Source: Azospirillum oryzae
Lineage (GTDB): Bacteria > Pseudomonadota > Alphaproteobacteria > Azospirillales > Azospirillaceae
NCBI RefSeq assembly: GCF_900177515.1
Contig: NZ_FXAK01000005.1
Coordinates: 504,501-568,500 of the forward strand
Direction: 5' to 3'
DNA length: 64,000 nucleotides
Part shown: one piece after another, positions 9,426 through 18,344 of the stretch
How the letters are laid out: every line of letters starts with the position of its first letter
Position numbering within the stretch: position 1 is the stretch's first letter
Translations under genes and position numbers: made by a program
Notes under the pieces: generated by a model
The model's database searches: none
Seen by the model: the letters and a program-made list of their open reading frames with translations, nothing else
Told to the model about the DNA's origin: nothing

Positions 9426-11081
9426 TCAGGCCACCCGCATCCGTTCGGGGTCGATATCCAGCGTGTCGAGCCACGTCGGATCCAGCTTCGGTACCGACGA
9501 GAACAGCAACTGCGAATAGGGATGCTGCGGCTGCTGCCGGGCGGAGGGGATGATGGTCTCGACCGCCTGACCGCGATACATCACGATGATCTCGTCGCAG
9601 ATCGCCTCGATCACCGACAGGTCGTGGCTGATGAAGACATAGGACAGGCCAAGCTCGCGCTGCAGTTCCTTCAGCAGATCGATGATCGTCGATGCGACGA
9701 CGGTGTCGAGGGCCGAGGTGATCTCGTCGCACAGGATCAATTTCGGTTCGGCGGCGAGCGCGCGGGCGAAATTCACCCGCTGCTTCTGGCCGCCCGACAG
9801 TTCCGCCGGAAGGCGGTGGCGCAGGGAGCGGGGCAGGCGGACCATGTCCATCAGCGCATCAATCCGCGCGTCCCGGGCCTTGCCGCGCAGGCCGTGATAG
9901 AAGGTCAGCGGGCGGCCGAGAATGTCCTCGATCGACTTGGCCGGATTCAGCGCCGTGTCGGCATGCTGGAAGACGATCTGCAGGTCGCGCAGCTGCTCCC
10001 GGCTGCGCTGGCGGGCGCTGTGCCACAGTTCCCGCCCGTCGAACTGGATGTCGCCGTTGCAGGCCGGCAGGATGCCGGCGATGGCGCGCGCCAGGGTCGA
10101 TTTCCCACAGCCGGACTCCCCGATGATGCCGAGGTTGGTGCCCCGCTTCACCTGCAGGCTCACCCCCTTGACCGCGAGGGCCAGCGGCAGCCCGTTCGCC
10201 TGCGGCGGGCCGTAGCCGGCGCTCAGCGTCTTGATTTCCAGCAGCGGGGAGGCATCGGTGGCAAAAGCCTCCGCCGCGGCAACCCGGCCGCCGGTGTCGG
10301 GATGGAAGGCGTGCAGCAATTCCTTGGTGTAGGGATGGGTCGGGCGCGTCAGGATGTCGTCGACGCTGCCGGTTTCCTGCACCTCTCCATGGCGCAGCAC
10401 CATGATGCGGTCGGCGATCTGGGCGACGACGGCAAGATCGTGGGAGACATAGACGCAGGCGATCTGCCGTCTGGCGGTCACCGCCTTGAAGGCGCGCAGC
10501 ACCTCGACCTGGGTGGTGACGTCGAGCGCCGTCGTCGGCTCGTCGAAGATCACCACCTTGGGATCGCCGATGAGGGCCATCGCCGCCGCCAGCCGCTGCA
10601 GCTGCCCGCCGGACACCTGATGTGGGTAACGGTCGCCGATGCTGTCGGGATTGGGCAGCGACAGGGCGCGGAACAGGGCGACCGCCCGGCGGCGGGCCTC
10701 GTCCGGCGGCATCAGCTGGTGGATCCGCGTCACCTCGATGACCTGATCCATGATCGTCGCCGCCGGATTGAAGGCCGCCGCCGCACTCTGCGGCACATAG
10801 GCTACGACCGTGCCGCGCAGGGCCGCCCGTTGCTTCTCCGACAAGGTCACCATGTCATGGCCGTCGACCCGCACCGTGCCGCCGGAAATCCGGCAGCCGG
10901 GACGGGCGTAGCCCAGCAGCGTCATGGCGGCGGTGGTCTTGCCTGACCCGCTTTCGCCAATGAAGGCGACGGTTTCGCCAGCGGCGATGTCGAGGTCGAT
11001 GCCCTTCAGGATTTGGATCCAGCGACCGGAATCGGTGGTGGCCTCGACCGTCAGGCCGCGGATTTCGACGAGGTTCGTCAT
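9426..11081 (-). CDS. Dipeptide/opine-type ABC transporter, fused double ATPase (DppD-DppF)
   Basis: A 551-residue protein with two complete ABC ATPase domains in one chain. Domain 1 has Walker A GESGSGKTT, signature VSGGQLQRLA and Walker B VVIFDEPTTALD; domain 2 has GESGCGKST, LSGGQKQRV and LILCDEITSALD. Such fusions replace separate DppD and DppF subunits and energise uptake of peptides, opines or similar cationic compounds. Its ATG overlaps the stop of the upstream permease gene (TGATG), so it is the last gene of the leftward transport operon. The ligand is not determinable; the neighbouring amine catabolic genes suggest an amino-acid derivative. Confidence 0.92.
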   Translation of the reverse strand: MTNLVEIRGLTVEATTDSGRWIQILKGIDLDIAAGETVAFIGESGSGKTTAAMTLLGYARPGCRISGGTVRVDGHDMVTLSEKQRAALRGTVVAYVPQSAAAAFNPAATIMDQVIEVTRIHQLMPPDEARRRAVALFRALSLPNPDSIGDRYPHQVSGGQLQRLAAAMALIGDPKVVIFDEPTTALDVTTQVEVLRAFKAVTARRQIACVYVSHDLAVVAQIADRIMVLRHGEVQETGSVDDILTRPTHPYTKELLHAFHPDTGGRVAAAEAFATDASPLLEIKTLSAGYGPPQANGLPLALAVKGVSLQVKRGTNLGIIGESGCGKSTLARAIAGILPACNGDIQFDGRELWHSARQRSREQLRDLQIVFQHADTALNPAKSIEDILGRPLTFYHGLRGKARDARIDALMDMVRLPRSLRHRLPAELSGGQKQRVNFARALAAEPKLILCDEITSALDTVVASTIIDLLKELQRELGLSYVFISHDLSVIEAICDEIIVMYRGQAVETIIPSARQQPQHPYSQLLFSSVPKLDPTWLDTLDIDPERMRVA

Positions 11082-11935
11082 CAGGAGGCACTCCGGTCCC
11101 GGATCTTCCGCGGAAGATTGTCGATCAGCAGATTGACGCTGATGGTCAGGGTGGCGATGGCCAGCGACGGCACGATCACCGCGGGCGCTGCGAAGGGCAG
11201 GCCGCCGATGTTCTCGCGCACCAGCGCGCCCCAGTCGGCGTAGGGCGGCTGGACGCCCAGACCCAGGAAGGACAGGCCCGACAGCAGCAGCACGATGAAG
11301 ACGAAGCGCAGGCCCAGATCGGCCAGCACCGGACCGACGATGTTGGGAAGGATCTCCGACCCGATCAGGTAGGGCAGCTTTTCCCCGCGGATGCGGGCGA
11401 CCATCATGAAATCCATCGTGTCGATGTTGACCGCCAGCGACCGGCTGAAGCGGTAGGCGCCGGGGATGTAGATGACCGACAGCGTCAGGATCAGCACCGG
11501 GATCGACGATCCCACCGCCGCCACCACCATCAGGCCGAACAGCTTGCTCGGGATCGAGTTCATGGCGTCGAGCACCCGGCTGACCACCATGTCCACCGGC
11601 CCACGCAGCACGGCGGAGGTCATGCCCAGCACGACGCCGGTGAAGCAGGCGATGAAAACCGCGGCCAGCGAGATGCCGACGGTGTAGCGGGTCCCGTAGA
11701 TGATGCGGGACAGCATGTCACGGCCGAGATAATCCGACCCCAGCCACAGGCCGGGCCGCATCGGGCCGAAATAATCGAGGTCGACCATGTCCCCCACCGA
11801 ATGGGGGGCGAGGTAGGGGGCGAACAGGGCGACCAGCGCCCAGAACAGAACCACGCAGAAACTGACCAGGCCTACCGGATTGATCCTGTAGCCGGACCAT
11901 GTTGCGAGGGAGCCGGTGGAGGTGTGTGTCTTCAT
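11081..11935 (-). CDS. ABC transporter permease, DppC type
   Basis: The ATG at 11935 overlaps the dppB-like stop by 4 bp (ATGA), giving 284 residues; a longer in-frame extension up to 12391 runs antisense-free through the dppB gene in another frame and is not real. The N-terminal membrane helix (VGLVSFCVVLFWALVALFAP) is followed by a cytoplasm-exposed loop and five more hydrophobic segments, with the EAA-type loop around MMVARIRGEKLPYLIGSEIL. It is the inner-membrane partner of the adjacent DppB-type permease in a peptide/opine-family importer. Confidence 0.9.
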   Translation of the reverse strand: MKTHTSTGSLATWSGYRINPVGLVSFCVVLFWALVALFAPYLAPHSVGDMVDLDYFGPMRPGLWLGSDYLGRDMLSRIIYGTRYTVGISLAAVFIACFTGVVLGMTSAVLRGPVDMVVSRVLDAMNSIPSKLFGLMVVAAVGSSIPVLILTLSVIYIPGAYRFSRSLAVNIDTMDFMMVARIRGEKLPYLIGSEILPNIVGPVLADLGLRFVFIVLLLSGLSFLGLGVQPPYADWGALVRENIGGLPFAAPAVIVPSLAIATLTISVNLLIDNLPRKIRDRSAS

Positions 11936-12882
11936 CGGAGCCTCGGGTTCGACAGGATGGCGACGATGTCGGCGGCGGTGATCAGGATCAGATAGCCTAC
12001 GCAGAAGATCATCGCGCAGGACTGGATCAGCGGCAGGTCGCGGGTGGACACCGCATCGACCATCAGCTTGGCGATGCCGGGATAGTTGAAGATCGTCTCG
12101 ACGATGATGACGCCGCCCACCAGATAGGACAGCGACAGCGCCACCGCGTTGGAGATCGGTCCCAGCGCGTTGGGCAGAGCATGGCGCAGGACCATCCGGG
12201 GCCGCGACGCGCCTTTCAGCAGCGCCATCTCGACATAGGGCGTGTTCAGCGTTTCGATCACGGCGGCCCGGCTCATGCGGATCATCTGCGCCGAAACCCC
12301 GAAGGTCAGCGTGATGACCGGCATGGCATAGGCCCGCAGCAGCCCGGAGAAGCTGTCGACATTGTAGGTGAAGGACAGCGCCGGCAGCCATTTCAGGTAA
12401 ACCGCGAACAGCAGGACGGCCAAGGTCGCCAGCACGAATTCCGGAACCGAGATGATGCCGATGGTGGCGATGGTGACGACACGGTCATACAGCGTGCCCC
12501 GCCACATGGCGGCGGTGATGCCGAGCGTCAGCGCAAGCGGAACCGTTATCAGGGTGGTCAGGCCGGCAAGCTTCAGCGTGTTGAGCAGCCGGCCGCCGAT
12601 CAGCGTCGCCACCGGCATATGGTTGGCATAGGAGGTGCCGAGATCGCCCTGGAACAGCCCGCCGATCCAGTAGAAGAAGCGCAGCAGGGCCGGTTCGTCG
12701 AGATGCATGGCCGTGCGCAGGCCGGCGATCGCTTCCGGCGTCGCCGCCTGGCCCAGCAGGATGGTCGCCGTATCGCCAGGCAGCAGGGTGGTGGCGAAGA
12801 ACACCGCGAAGGACACGATGGTCAGCGTGACCAGCGCGATGAACAGCCGGCCGAGGATGAGGGAGGGAACGCGTGATGTCAT
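11932..12882 (-). CDS. ABC transporter permease, DppB type
   Basis: The start is placed at the ATG at 12882 (protein MTSRVPSLILGRL) because GGAGG sits 6 bp upstream; an extension to 13023 is proline/arginine-rich and would precede the first membrane helix. The product is 316 residues, with an N-terminal transmembrane helix (FIALVTLTIVSFAVFFATTL) followed by the family motif LPGDTATILLG and five further helices. It forms the membrane channel with the DppC-type protein. It lies 121 bp downstream of the binding-protein gene and overlaps the next permease gene by 4 bp. Confidence 0.9.
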   Translation of the reverse strand: MTSRVPSLILGRLFIALVTLTIVSFAVFFATTLLPGDTATILLGQAATPEAIAGLRTAMHLDEPALLRFFYWIGGLFQGDLGTSYANHMPVATLIGGRLLNTLKLAGLTTLITVPLALTLGITAAMWRGTLYDRVVTIATIGIISVPEFVLATLAVLLFAVYLKWLPALSFTYNVDSFSGLLRAYAMPVITLTFGVSAQMIRMSRAAVIETLNTPYVEMALLKGASRPRMVLRHALPNALGPISNAVALSLSYLVGGVIIVETIFNYPGIAKLMVDAVSTRDLPLIQSCAMIFCVGYLILITAADIVAILSNPRLR

Positions 12883-13003
12883 GGCTGGCCTCCGCATGGT
12901 GAGGCGCCCCCGGAGGGCTTGCCCGGATGGGCGGCGACGAGAGGGGCCACGGCGGGACGGGACGGCCGGACAGTCGCCCGTCCCGTCCCGCCGATCCACT
13001 GTT

Positions 13004-14611
13004 TCAGGCGGCCAGCCAGACATATTCGGCGAACGCGTAGCCCATCATGCCGCCAAGCGGATTGGGCTCCAGACCCTTCAGCTTGTTGGTGATGGCGTCC
13101 ACGTTGGAAATGTAGGCGGGGATGATGGTGCCGGCTTCTTCGGCAATCATCACCTGCATCTGGTCGTACAGCTCCTTGCGCTTGGCCCAGGCGAGCGTGC
13201 CGCGCGCTTCGATCATCATCTTGTCGAACTTCTCGGACTTGTACTTGCTCTCGTTCCACGGCGCTTCGGAGGCGTAGAGCAGGGAGAAGAGGATGTCCGG
13301 CGTCGGGCGCGGATTGATGTTGCCGAAATGGATCGGCGCCTTCAGCCAGTAATTGCTCCAGTACCCGTCGGACGGCACACGCTGGACGTCGAGCTTCATG
13401 CCGATGTCGGCACCGGCGGCCTGGACCACCATCGCCATGTCGACGGCGGACGAGGCGGCATCGGACGTGATCACTGGGATCGACTGCCCCAACACGCCCG
13501 CCTTCTTGAACAGGGACTTTGCCCGTTCCGGGTCGAAGGGCTTGGGCTTCAGCGCGGCGTTGTGGAAGGGGCTGGACGGGGAGACCGGCTGATCGTTGCC
13601 GACCTCGCCGAAACCGCGCAGGGCGGATTTGACGATCTGCTCGCGGTTCACGAGATATTTCATCCCGTCCACGAAATCCTTGCGGCTGCCCGGCTCCATG
13701 TCCAGGCGGATGTTCAGGTCGGTGTAGTTGCCGGAGGTCGACTTGGACAGGGAGAATCCCTGCTGTCCGTCGACCAGGCGGGTGGAGCGCGGGTTGATCG
13801 CGGCGGCGAGATGGATGTCGCCGGACAGCAGCGCGTTGACGCGGGCATTGTCGTCGGTGATCGCAAAGAATTCGAAGGAATCGACGTGCGGGCCGCCTTT
13901 CCAGTAATTCGGATTGCGCACGCCGACCGACCGCACGCCCGGTTCGAAGCTCTTGCAGATGAAGGCGCCGGTGCCGTTGCCCTTGGAGAAGTCGGTGGTG
14001 CCGTCAGCCACGATCATGAAGTGATGCATGGACAGGATGGTCGGCAGGTCGGCGTTCGGCGTGGCCAGCGTGATGGCGACGGTGCTCTTGTCCACCGCCT
14101 TGATGTCCGTCATCTGGGCGGCGATCTTCGCGACCTTCGACCCGACGGCCGGATCGAGATGGCGCTTCAGCGAGAACACCACGTCGTCGGCGGTCAGCGA
14201 CTTGCCGTCGTGGAAGGTCACGCCCTTGCGCAGCTTGATCGTCCAAGTCTTGGCATCTTCGGTATCGACCGACTGGGCCAGCTCCATCTTGGGGATGCCG
14301 GCCTTGTCGAGGAAGGTCAGACGGTTGTAGAAGGCACAGCAGCGGACATAGTCGGTCGACAGCGACGCCTTCGCCGGGTCGAGCGTGTCGGCGGTGGATG
14401 ACGACCAGCCGGCGGCCTTGAGCGTACCGCCCTTCACCGGTTCCTCGGATACCGCGGCGCTGGCACGGCCCACAAGGAAGTTGGCGGCGGTGAGCGATAC
14501 GCCCCCCGCCAGCAGCATCTTGAGCAGATCGCGGCGGTTGGCCCCGCGCCGGATGGCGCTTTCGACCATGCTGTCGTCGATCCGGGTCCAGCTATCAGGC
14601 GTCTTTGTCAT
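13004..14611 (-). CDS. ABC transporter periplasmic solute-binding protein (SBP family 5), Tat-type signal
   Basis: The start is the ATG at 14611 with GAGG upstream; the open frame beyond it is antisense to nothing conserved and carries no signal. The 535-residue protein has an N-terminal twin-arginine signal (RRGANRRDLLKMLL, then a hydrophobic stretch ending near GRASA), followed by an extracellular solute-binding family 5 fold (LDPAKASLSTDYVRCCAFYNRL; VTFHDGKSLTADDVVFSLKR). It delivers substrate to the DppBC-like permease encoded downstream. A twin-arginine rather than Sec signal suggests folding before export. The ligand is unknown but probably peptide-, opine- or amine-like. Confidence 0.9.
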   Translation of the reverse strand: MTKTPDSWTRIDDSMVESAIRRGANRRDLLKMLLAGGVSLTAANFLVGRASAAVSEEPVKGGTLKAAGWSSSTADTLDPAKASLSTDYVRCCAFYNRLTFLDKAGIPKMELAQSVDTEDAKTWTIKLRKGVTFHDGKSLTADDVVFSLKRHLDPAVGSKVAKIAAQMTDIKAVDKSTVAITLATPNADLPTILSMHHFMIVADGTTDFSKGNGTGAFICKSFEPGVRSVGVRNPNYWKGGPHVDSFEFFAITDDNARVNALLSGDIHLAAAINPRSTRLVDGQQGFSLSKSTSGNYTDLNIRLDMEPGSRKDFVDGMKYLVNREQIVKSALRGFGEVGNDQPVSPSSPFHNAALKPKPFDPERAKSLFKKAGVLGQSIPVITSDAASSAVDMAMVVQAAGADIGMKLDVQRVPSDGYWSNYWLKAPIHFGNINPRPTPDILFSLLYASEAPWNESKYKSEKFDKMMIEARGTLAWAKRKELYDQMQVMIAEEAGTIIPAYISNVDAITNKLKGLEPNPLGGMMGYAFAEYVWLAA

Positions 14612-14676
14612 GCTAGCCTCGCTCTGTTCGTGTGTTGTCTGTTTCTTATTTTTTGGCGCGCTCCGGTTTGGTCCGG

Positions 14677-15411
14677 TTACGCGGAGACCGTCTTCGGCTC
14701 TGCCGCCGCCGCGTCGACGGCATCGGCCAGTTCCGCCATCGAGCGGAAATGGAAATCGGGTTCGGTGAATTCGGCGGGCTCGATGGTGCCGCCATAGCCC
14801 TTCTGCGCATGACGCCGCTGGATCCAGCAATTGGTCATGCCGAGGCGGCGCGAAACCCCGATGTCGTGATACTGGCTCTGGGCGACGTGCAGGATGTCGT
14901 CCTTGCTGCCGCCGTCACGCTCGACGAAATCGAACACCTGCTGGAAGAATGCGGGGTCGGGCTTCTCGACGCCGGTGTCGTCGGCGGTGAAGCCGGCATA
15001 AAAGGGATCGCCCAATTCGCGGGAGAAATGGGTGAAGGCCCAGCGCCGCGCATTGGTCATCGCGATCAGCTTGTAGCGCTTGGACAGGCGGGCCATGGCG
15101 TCCCTGCTGTCGGGGAAGGCGGCCCAGGAGGCTGCGGAATCGCGCAGGCGCTCACCGTACTGCGTGCCGGCAGGCAGGCCCAGCTTCGGTGCGACGACCG
15201 AATAGACCCGCACCAGATCATCCGGGAACAGGTCGGTGGCGTCGGTGTAGCGCGCCTCGCGGTAGAGGGTCAGCGCCGCTTCGCCGTCCACCGTGGTTCC
15301 GGCTTCCGCCGCGATTGCGGCGAAGCAGTCCTTCAGGCCGGCTTCGAAGTCGATCAGCGTGCCGACGACGTCGAAGGTCAGATATTTGAATTTCAGCAGA
15401 CTCTCGGGCAA
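14677..15411 (-). CDS. HAD superfamily hydrolase, haloacid dehalogenase type II
   Basis: A 244-residue protein starting with TTG at 15411: GAGGAG lies 8 bp upstream and two in-frame stops lie just before it. The HAD motif I YLTFDVVGTLIDF carries the nucleophile Asp14; a motif II region (LIAMTNA), lysine-containing VEKPDP and a motif III-like ILHVAQSQYHDIG follow. The family includes L-2-haloacid dehalogenases, but most relatives act on phosphorylated or unknown metabolites. It sits 65 bp upstream of the solute-binding protein gene, in the leftward transport and catabolism run. A second, divergent HAD of the same type is at 18345. Real dehalogenation is unproven. Confidence 0.8.
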   Translation of the reverse strand: MPESLLKFKYLTFDVVGTLIDFEAGLKDCFAAIAAEAGTTVDGEAALTLYREARYTDATDLFPDDLVRVYSVVAPKLGLPAGTQYGERLRDSAASWAAFPDSRDAMARLSKRYKLIAMTNARRWAFTHFSRELGDPFYAGFTADDTGVEKPDPAFFQQVFDFVERDGGSKDDILHVAQSQYHDIGVSRRLGMTNCWIQRRHAQKGYGGTIEPAEFTEPDFHFRSMAELADAVDAAAAEPKTVSA

Positions 15412-15499
15412 CGCACCAACTCCTCATCAAGGACCGCGTGGGAACCGTTCCGGTTCGGCGGGGCGTTTCAGGTCCGGCGGAATCGACCGCCGGGGTGTC

Positions 15500-15560
15500 T
15501 CTGGAGGTGGCCCTTCTGGAAATGGCCCCTCTGGCGATGGCCCCCTCTGGCGATGGCCCA
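15500..15560. repeat. Four imperfect 15-16-bp tandem repeats
   Basis: Units of the form TCTGGNRRTGGCCC(C) occur at 15500, 15515, 15530 and 15546 in the 282-bp gap between the aminotransferase and HAD genes. Units 3 and 4 are almost identical. The rest of the gap shows no convincing gene. The repeats may be a slippage tract or a protein-binding array. Confidence 0.6.
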
Positions 15561-15693
15561 GAGTTCCGGTCTTCTGTTCCATCCAGTGTGGTCTATGGGC
15601 TTGACGCCTGTCTCTGAATATCGGTGTCGGACAGCAGAAAATGCTGGATACGGGGGTGTTCACGGATTCTTGCGCGGACGCCCCCTTTTGCGC

Positions 15694-17070
15694 CTATCGC
15701 ATCGCCCGACGGACGTCGGGGTCTTCCAGTGTCTGGTCGAGCGTTTGGGCCGTGCGCTCCAGGATCGCGTCGATGTCGTCGTCGGTGCAGCAGAGCGGCG
15801 GGGCATAGCCCAGCACGCCGTTCGCAAAGGCGCGGATTACCAACCCGTTGCTCCAGGCCCGGTCGAAAATCCGGCGGGACGGCTCGGCGGCGGCCGGCAG
15901 CGGGGTCTTGTGCTCCTTGTCCACCACCAGCTCGATTGCGGCCAGCATGCCGCGTCCGCGCACATCGCCGACCAGCGGGTGGTCGCGCAGGGCTTGCAGT
16001 CCCGTCATCAGCCGGGCGCCGGCCTTGGCGCCGTTGGCCAGCAGGCCGCCCTCGTACAGCCGCAACGCCTCGAGCCCCACCGCGGCACTGACGGGGTGGG
16101 CGGAGTAGGTGTAGCCATGGCCGACGGCGGCGGTGCCGGCGGCGTCGGCGATGGTGGCATAAACCACCTCGGACAGGAAGACCGCCCCCATCGGCACATA
16201 GCCGGAGGTCAGGCCCTTGGCGGTGGTCATCAGGTCGGGGACCACGCCGTCGTCGGTGCAGGCAAACAGCGGCCCGGTGCGGCCGAAACCGGTGATGACC
16301 TCGTCGGCGACGAACAGGATACCGAGGCTGCGGCAGCGGTCGCACATCGCCTTCATCCAGCCGTCGGGCGGAACCAGAACGCCGCCGGACCCCTGGATCG
16401 GTTCGGCATAGAAGGCGGCGACCCGTTCCGGCCCGCCGATCTCGGCGATCTTGGCGTCGAGGGCGGCAAGCGAGGAGGCGATGATCGCGTCCGCATCGTC
16501 GCCGACAGGATTGCGGTAGGCATAGTGCGACGGAATCTTGTGCTGCCAGTCGAACGGCACGCCGAATCCGGCATGGAAGGCGGGCAGGGCGGTCAGCCCG
16601 GCACCGACGGTGGAGGAGCCGTGATAGCCCTGCTCGATGGAAATGAACTGGTCGCGCTGCAGCTGGCCCTTGGCCTGCCAGTAATAGCGGATGAAGCGGA
16701 TGGTGCTGTCCACCGCGTCCGACCCGCCGAGCGTGAAATAGACATGGTTCAGGTCGCCGGGGGCGCGTTCGGCCAGCGCCGCCGCCAGCCGGATCGCCGG
16801 CTCGCTGCCAAGCCCGAAATAGCCGGTGGCGTAGGGCAGTTCCTGCATCTGGCGGGTGGCAGCCTCGACGAGGCTCTTCTGCCCATAGCCGGCATTGACG
16901 CACCACAGGCCGGCGAAACCATCGACCAGCCGGTGGCCGGACGTGTCGGTGAGGGTCGCCCCTGAGCCGGAGGCGATCACCCGGACGCCGGCCTTCTCAT
17001 GACCGCGATACGAGGCGACGGGATGGACCAGATGGGCACGGTCGAGTTCGATCAGGGAATTGCTGAGCAT
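15694..17070 (-). CDS. Class III PLP-dependent aminotransferase (omega-amino acid/polyamine type)
   Basis: A 458-residue aminotransferase with VDGFAGLWCVNAGYG near the N-terminus, TLGGSDAVDST (about 113-123), the PLP-stacking region EQGYHG, DEVITGFGR (256-264) and the cofactor lysine in TTAKGLTSG (about residue 285). It belongs to the same superfamily as the enzyme at 3874 but is clearly distinct, closer to putrescine/taurine:pyruvate-type enzymes. It likely transfers a terminal amino group to pyruvate, making an aldehyde for the aldehyde dehydrogenases at 20-24 kb. GGAGAGGA precedes the ATG. It follows the GNAT gene by 13 bp, so these are co-transcribed. The amine donor is not defined by sequence. 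Confidence 0.88.
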   Translation of the reverse strand: MLSNSLIELDRAHLVHPVASYRGHEKAGVRVIASGSGATLTDTSGHRLVDGFAGLWCVNAGYGQKSLVEAATRQMQELPYATGYFGLGSEPAIRLAAALAERAPGDLNHVYFTLGGSDAVDSTIRFIRYYWQAKGQLQRDQFISIEQGYHGSSTVGAGLTALPAFHAGFGVPFDWQHKIPSHYAYRNPVGDDADAIIASSLAALDAKIAEIGGPERVAAFYAEPIQGSGGVLVPPDGWMKAMCDRCRSLGILFVADEVITGFGRTGPLFACTDDGVVPDLMTTAKGLTSGYVPMGAVFLSEVVYATIADAAGTAAVGHGYTYSAHPVSAAVGLEALRLYEGGLLANGAKAGARLMTGLQALRDHPLVGDVRGRGMLAAIELVVDKEHKTPLPAAAEPSRRIFDRAWSNGLVIRAFANGVLGYAPPLCCTDDDIDAILERTAQTLDQTLEDPDVRRAMR

Positions 17071-17083
17071 GGTCCTCTCCGGA

Positions 17084-17980
17084 TCAGCCGAGTGCCTGGC
17101 TGGCGAGCGCGAAAGTCGAAACGGGGCGGGGCGATAGGGGCGCCGATGCCGCCGATAGGGTGGGAGCGGGGCGGCGCATGGCTATTCCGCCGCCGACATG
17201 GCGAAGTCCGCAGTCGGCCAGCCAAGGGCCGAGGCCGGCGTCGTCGGTGGTGTCCACCCGCAGGAATCTTCCGGCATTCGCGGCGATGATCGGGCAGATC
17301 AGGGCCTTGGCGCCGTCAGCATCGGGCGCCACCACCGGGCCGATGACCTGACCGCGGCCGAAGTCGCGCAGTCCCGCGAAGCCGACGGGCGCGCCGTTCC
17401 GGCGCAGCAGCGTGAAGGCTCCGATTTCGGCGAAGCGCTGCAGCAGCAGGGTGCGGTCGGCGCCGAAGGCCTGCCGGTCGAGGGCGGCGATGGCGGCGCG
17501 GTCGTCGGTGCTGGCCGGGGCGACGCCTTCCACTGCAACCACTGACATCGGACTGGCCTCCCCCTGGTGTTGGAGGACAGTGCCGATTTCGTGGAAGCCC
17601 AGCTTTTCGTAGAGCGGCAGCCCGTCGATCGTGGCGACGAGGCGCAGGGGGCGGCCGCCGGCGAGGGCCATCGCCTCGTCCATCAGGCGGCGGCCAAGGC
17701 CCTGCCCGCGCCAGCCTTCATCGACGATAACCATATTGATGGTGGCCGCATCTTCGCCATAGGGGGTCATCAGCACGGTGCCGACGACCTGCGACGTCTC
17801 CGCGTCCACGGCGACCAGTCCCCGGCTCAGCGAAAGGGTCAGCGACCAGTCTTCCAGACGGTGCGGCCATTGCGCCTGCCGCGACAATGCCAGCGCGTCC
17901 TCGAGATGCTTCGGTTCGAAAGCCAGACAGTGAACCGTTCTTTTGGGAACCGTTCTTTTGGGAACCGTATTCTTGCTCAT
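17084..17980 (-). CDS. Two-domain GNAT acetyltransferase
   Basis: The start at ATG 17980 is chosen over a longer frame because AAAGGA lies just upstream and similarity to the second GNAT begins here. The 298-residue protein has an N-terminal GNAT fold (about 15-140) with the acetyl-CoA loop RGQGLGRRLM and the LPLYEKLGF motif, then a second GNAT-like half of the Acetyltransf_18 (YitH) type (about 150-275) with FLRVDTTDDAG. The N-terminus contains an in-frame duplication (TVPKR twice) from a 15-bp DNA repeat at 17932-17961. A paralogue is at 32540. It is the first gene of the leftward aminotransferase/transporter run and may acetylate an amine substrate or intermediate; this is inference. Confidence 0.85.
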   Translation of the reverse strand: MSKNTVPKRTVPKRTVHCLAFEPKHLEDALALSRQAQWPHRLEDWSLTLSLSRGLVAVDAETSQVVGTVLMTPYGEDAATINMVIVDEGWRGQGLGRRLMDEAMALAGGRPLRLVATIDGLPLYEKLGFHEIGTVLQHQGEASPMSVVAVEGVAPASTDDRAAIAALDRQAFGADRTLLLQRFAEIGAFTLLRRNGAPVGFAGLRDFGRGQVIGPVVAPDADGAKALICPIIAANAGRFLRVDTTDDAGLGPWLADCGLRHVGGGIAMRRPAPTLSAASAPLSPRPVSTFALASQALG

Positions 17981-18344
17981 GGGCAGTCCTTTCACCCTCT
18001 GCCCCAAGAGTGGGCTTACCGCCCCCGGACGTTCGTCTGAAGGCGACGCCCGCCGCGATATCTTCCACCTTTGCTTCGGCGGCCAGCCGCATCTTATGCC
18101 GTGGCTGGAGCGGCCGATGCCGCGGATGGGGCGCTTGGCCCCTGTTCTGGCCCGGTTCGGAGCACCCGGACGCTGCCCCGCTCCCAACCAAATGCTGAGG
18201 GTCGAGACGGAAACGGAACTTTGTGCTTTCGCGCCGGGCAATTCGGTCAGGGTCGACCTCGCGGCGACGCTAGGATCATGGGGCAGGGCCGAACGCGCCC
18301 CACGCCATTCCCTTCCCACCGCCCCCCAACTCCGAGGAAGAACC
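17981..18344. other. 364-bp divergent intergenic region
   Basis: It separates the leftward GNAT run from the rightward HAD-oxidase pair and must hold both promoters. No small gene is supported. Bases 18090-18115 (TTATGCCGTGG then TGGA) match a segment at 32042-32068 upstream of the second GNAT, a possible shared site. Confidence 0.5.

Noticed and set aside
15427..15663. A collagen-like Gly-Pro-rich minus-strand frame over the 15.5-kb tandem repeat
   Set aside because: The composition follows directly from the DNA repeat and there is no start signal.
14632..16965. A 777-codon plus-strand frame across the HAD and aminotransferase genes
   Set aside because: It runs antisense to two genes with complete catalytic motifs and has no signature of its own.
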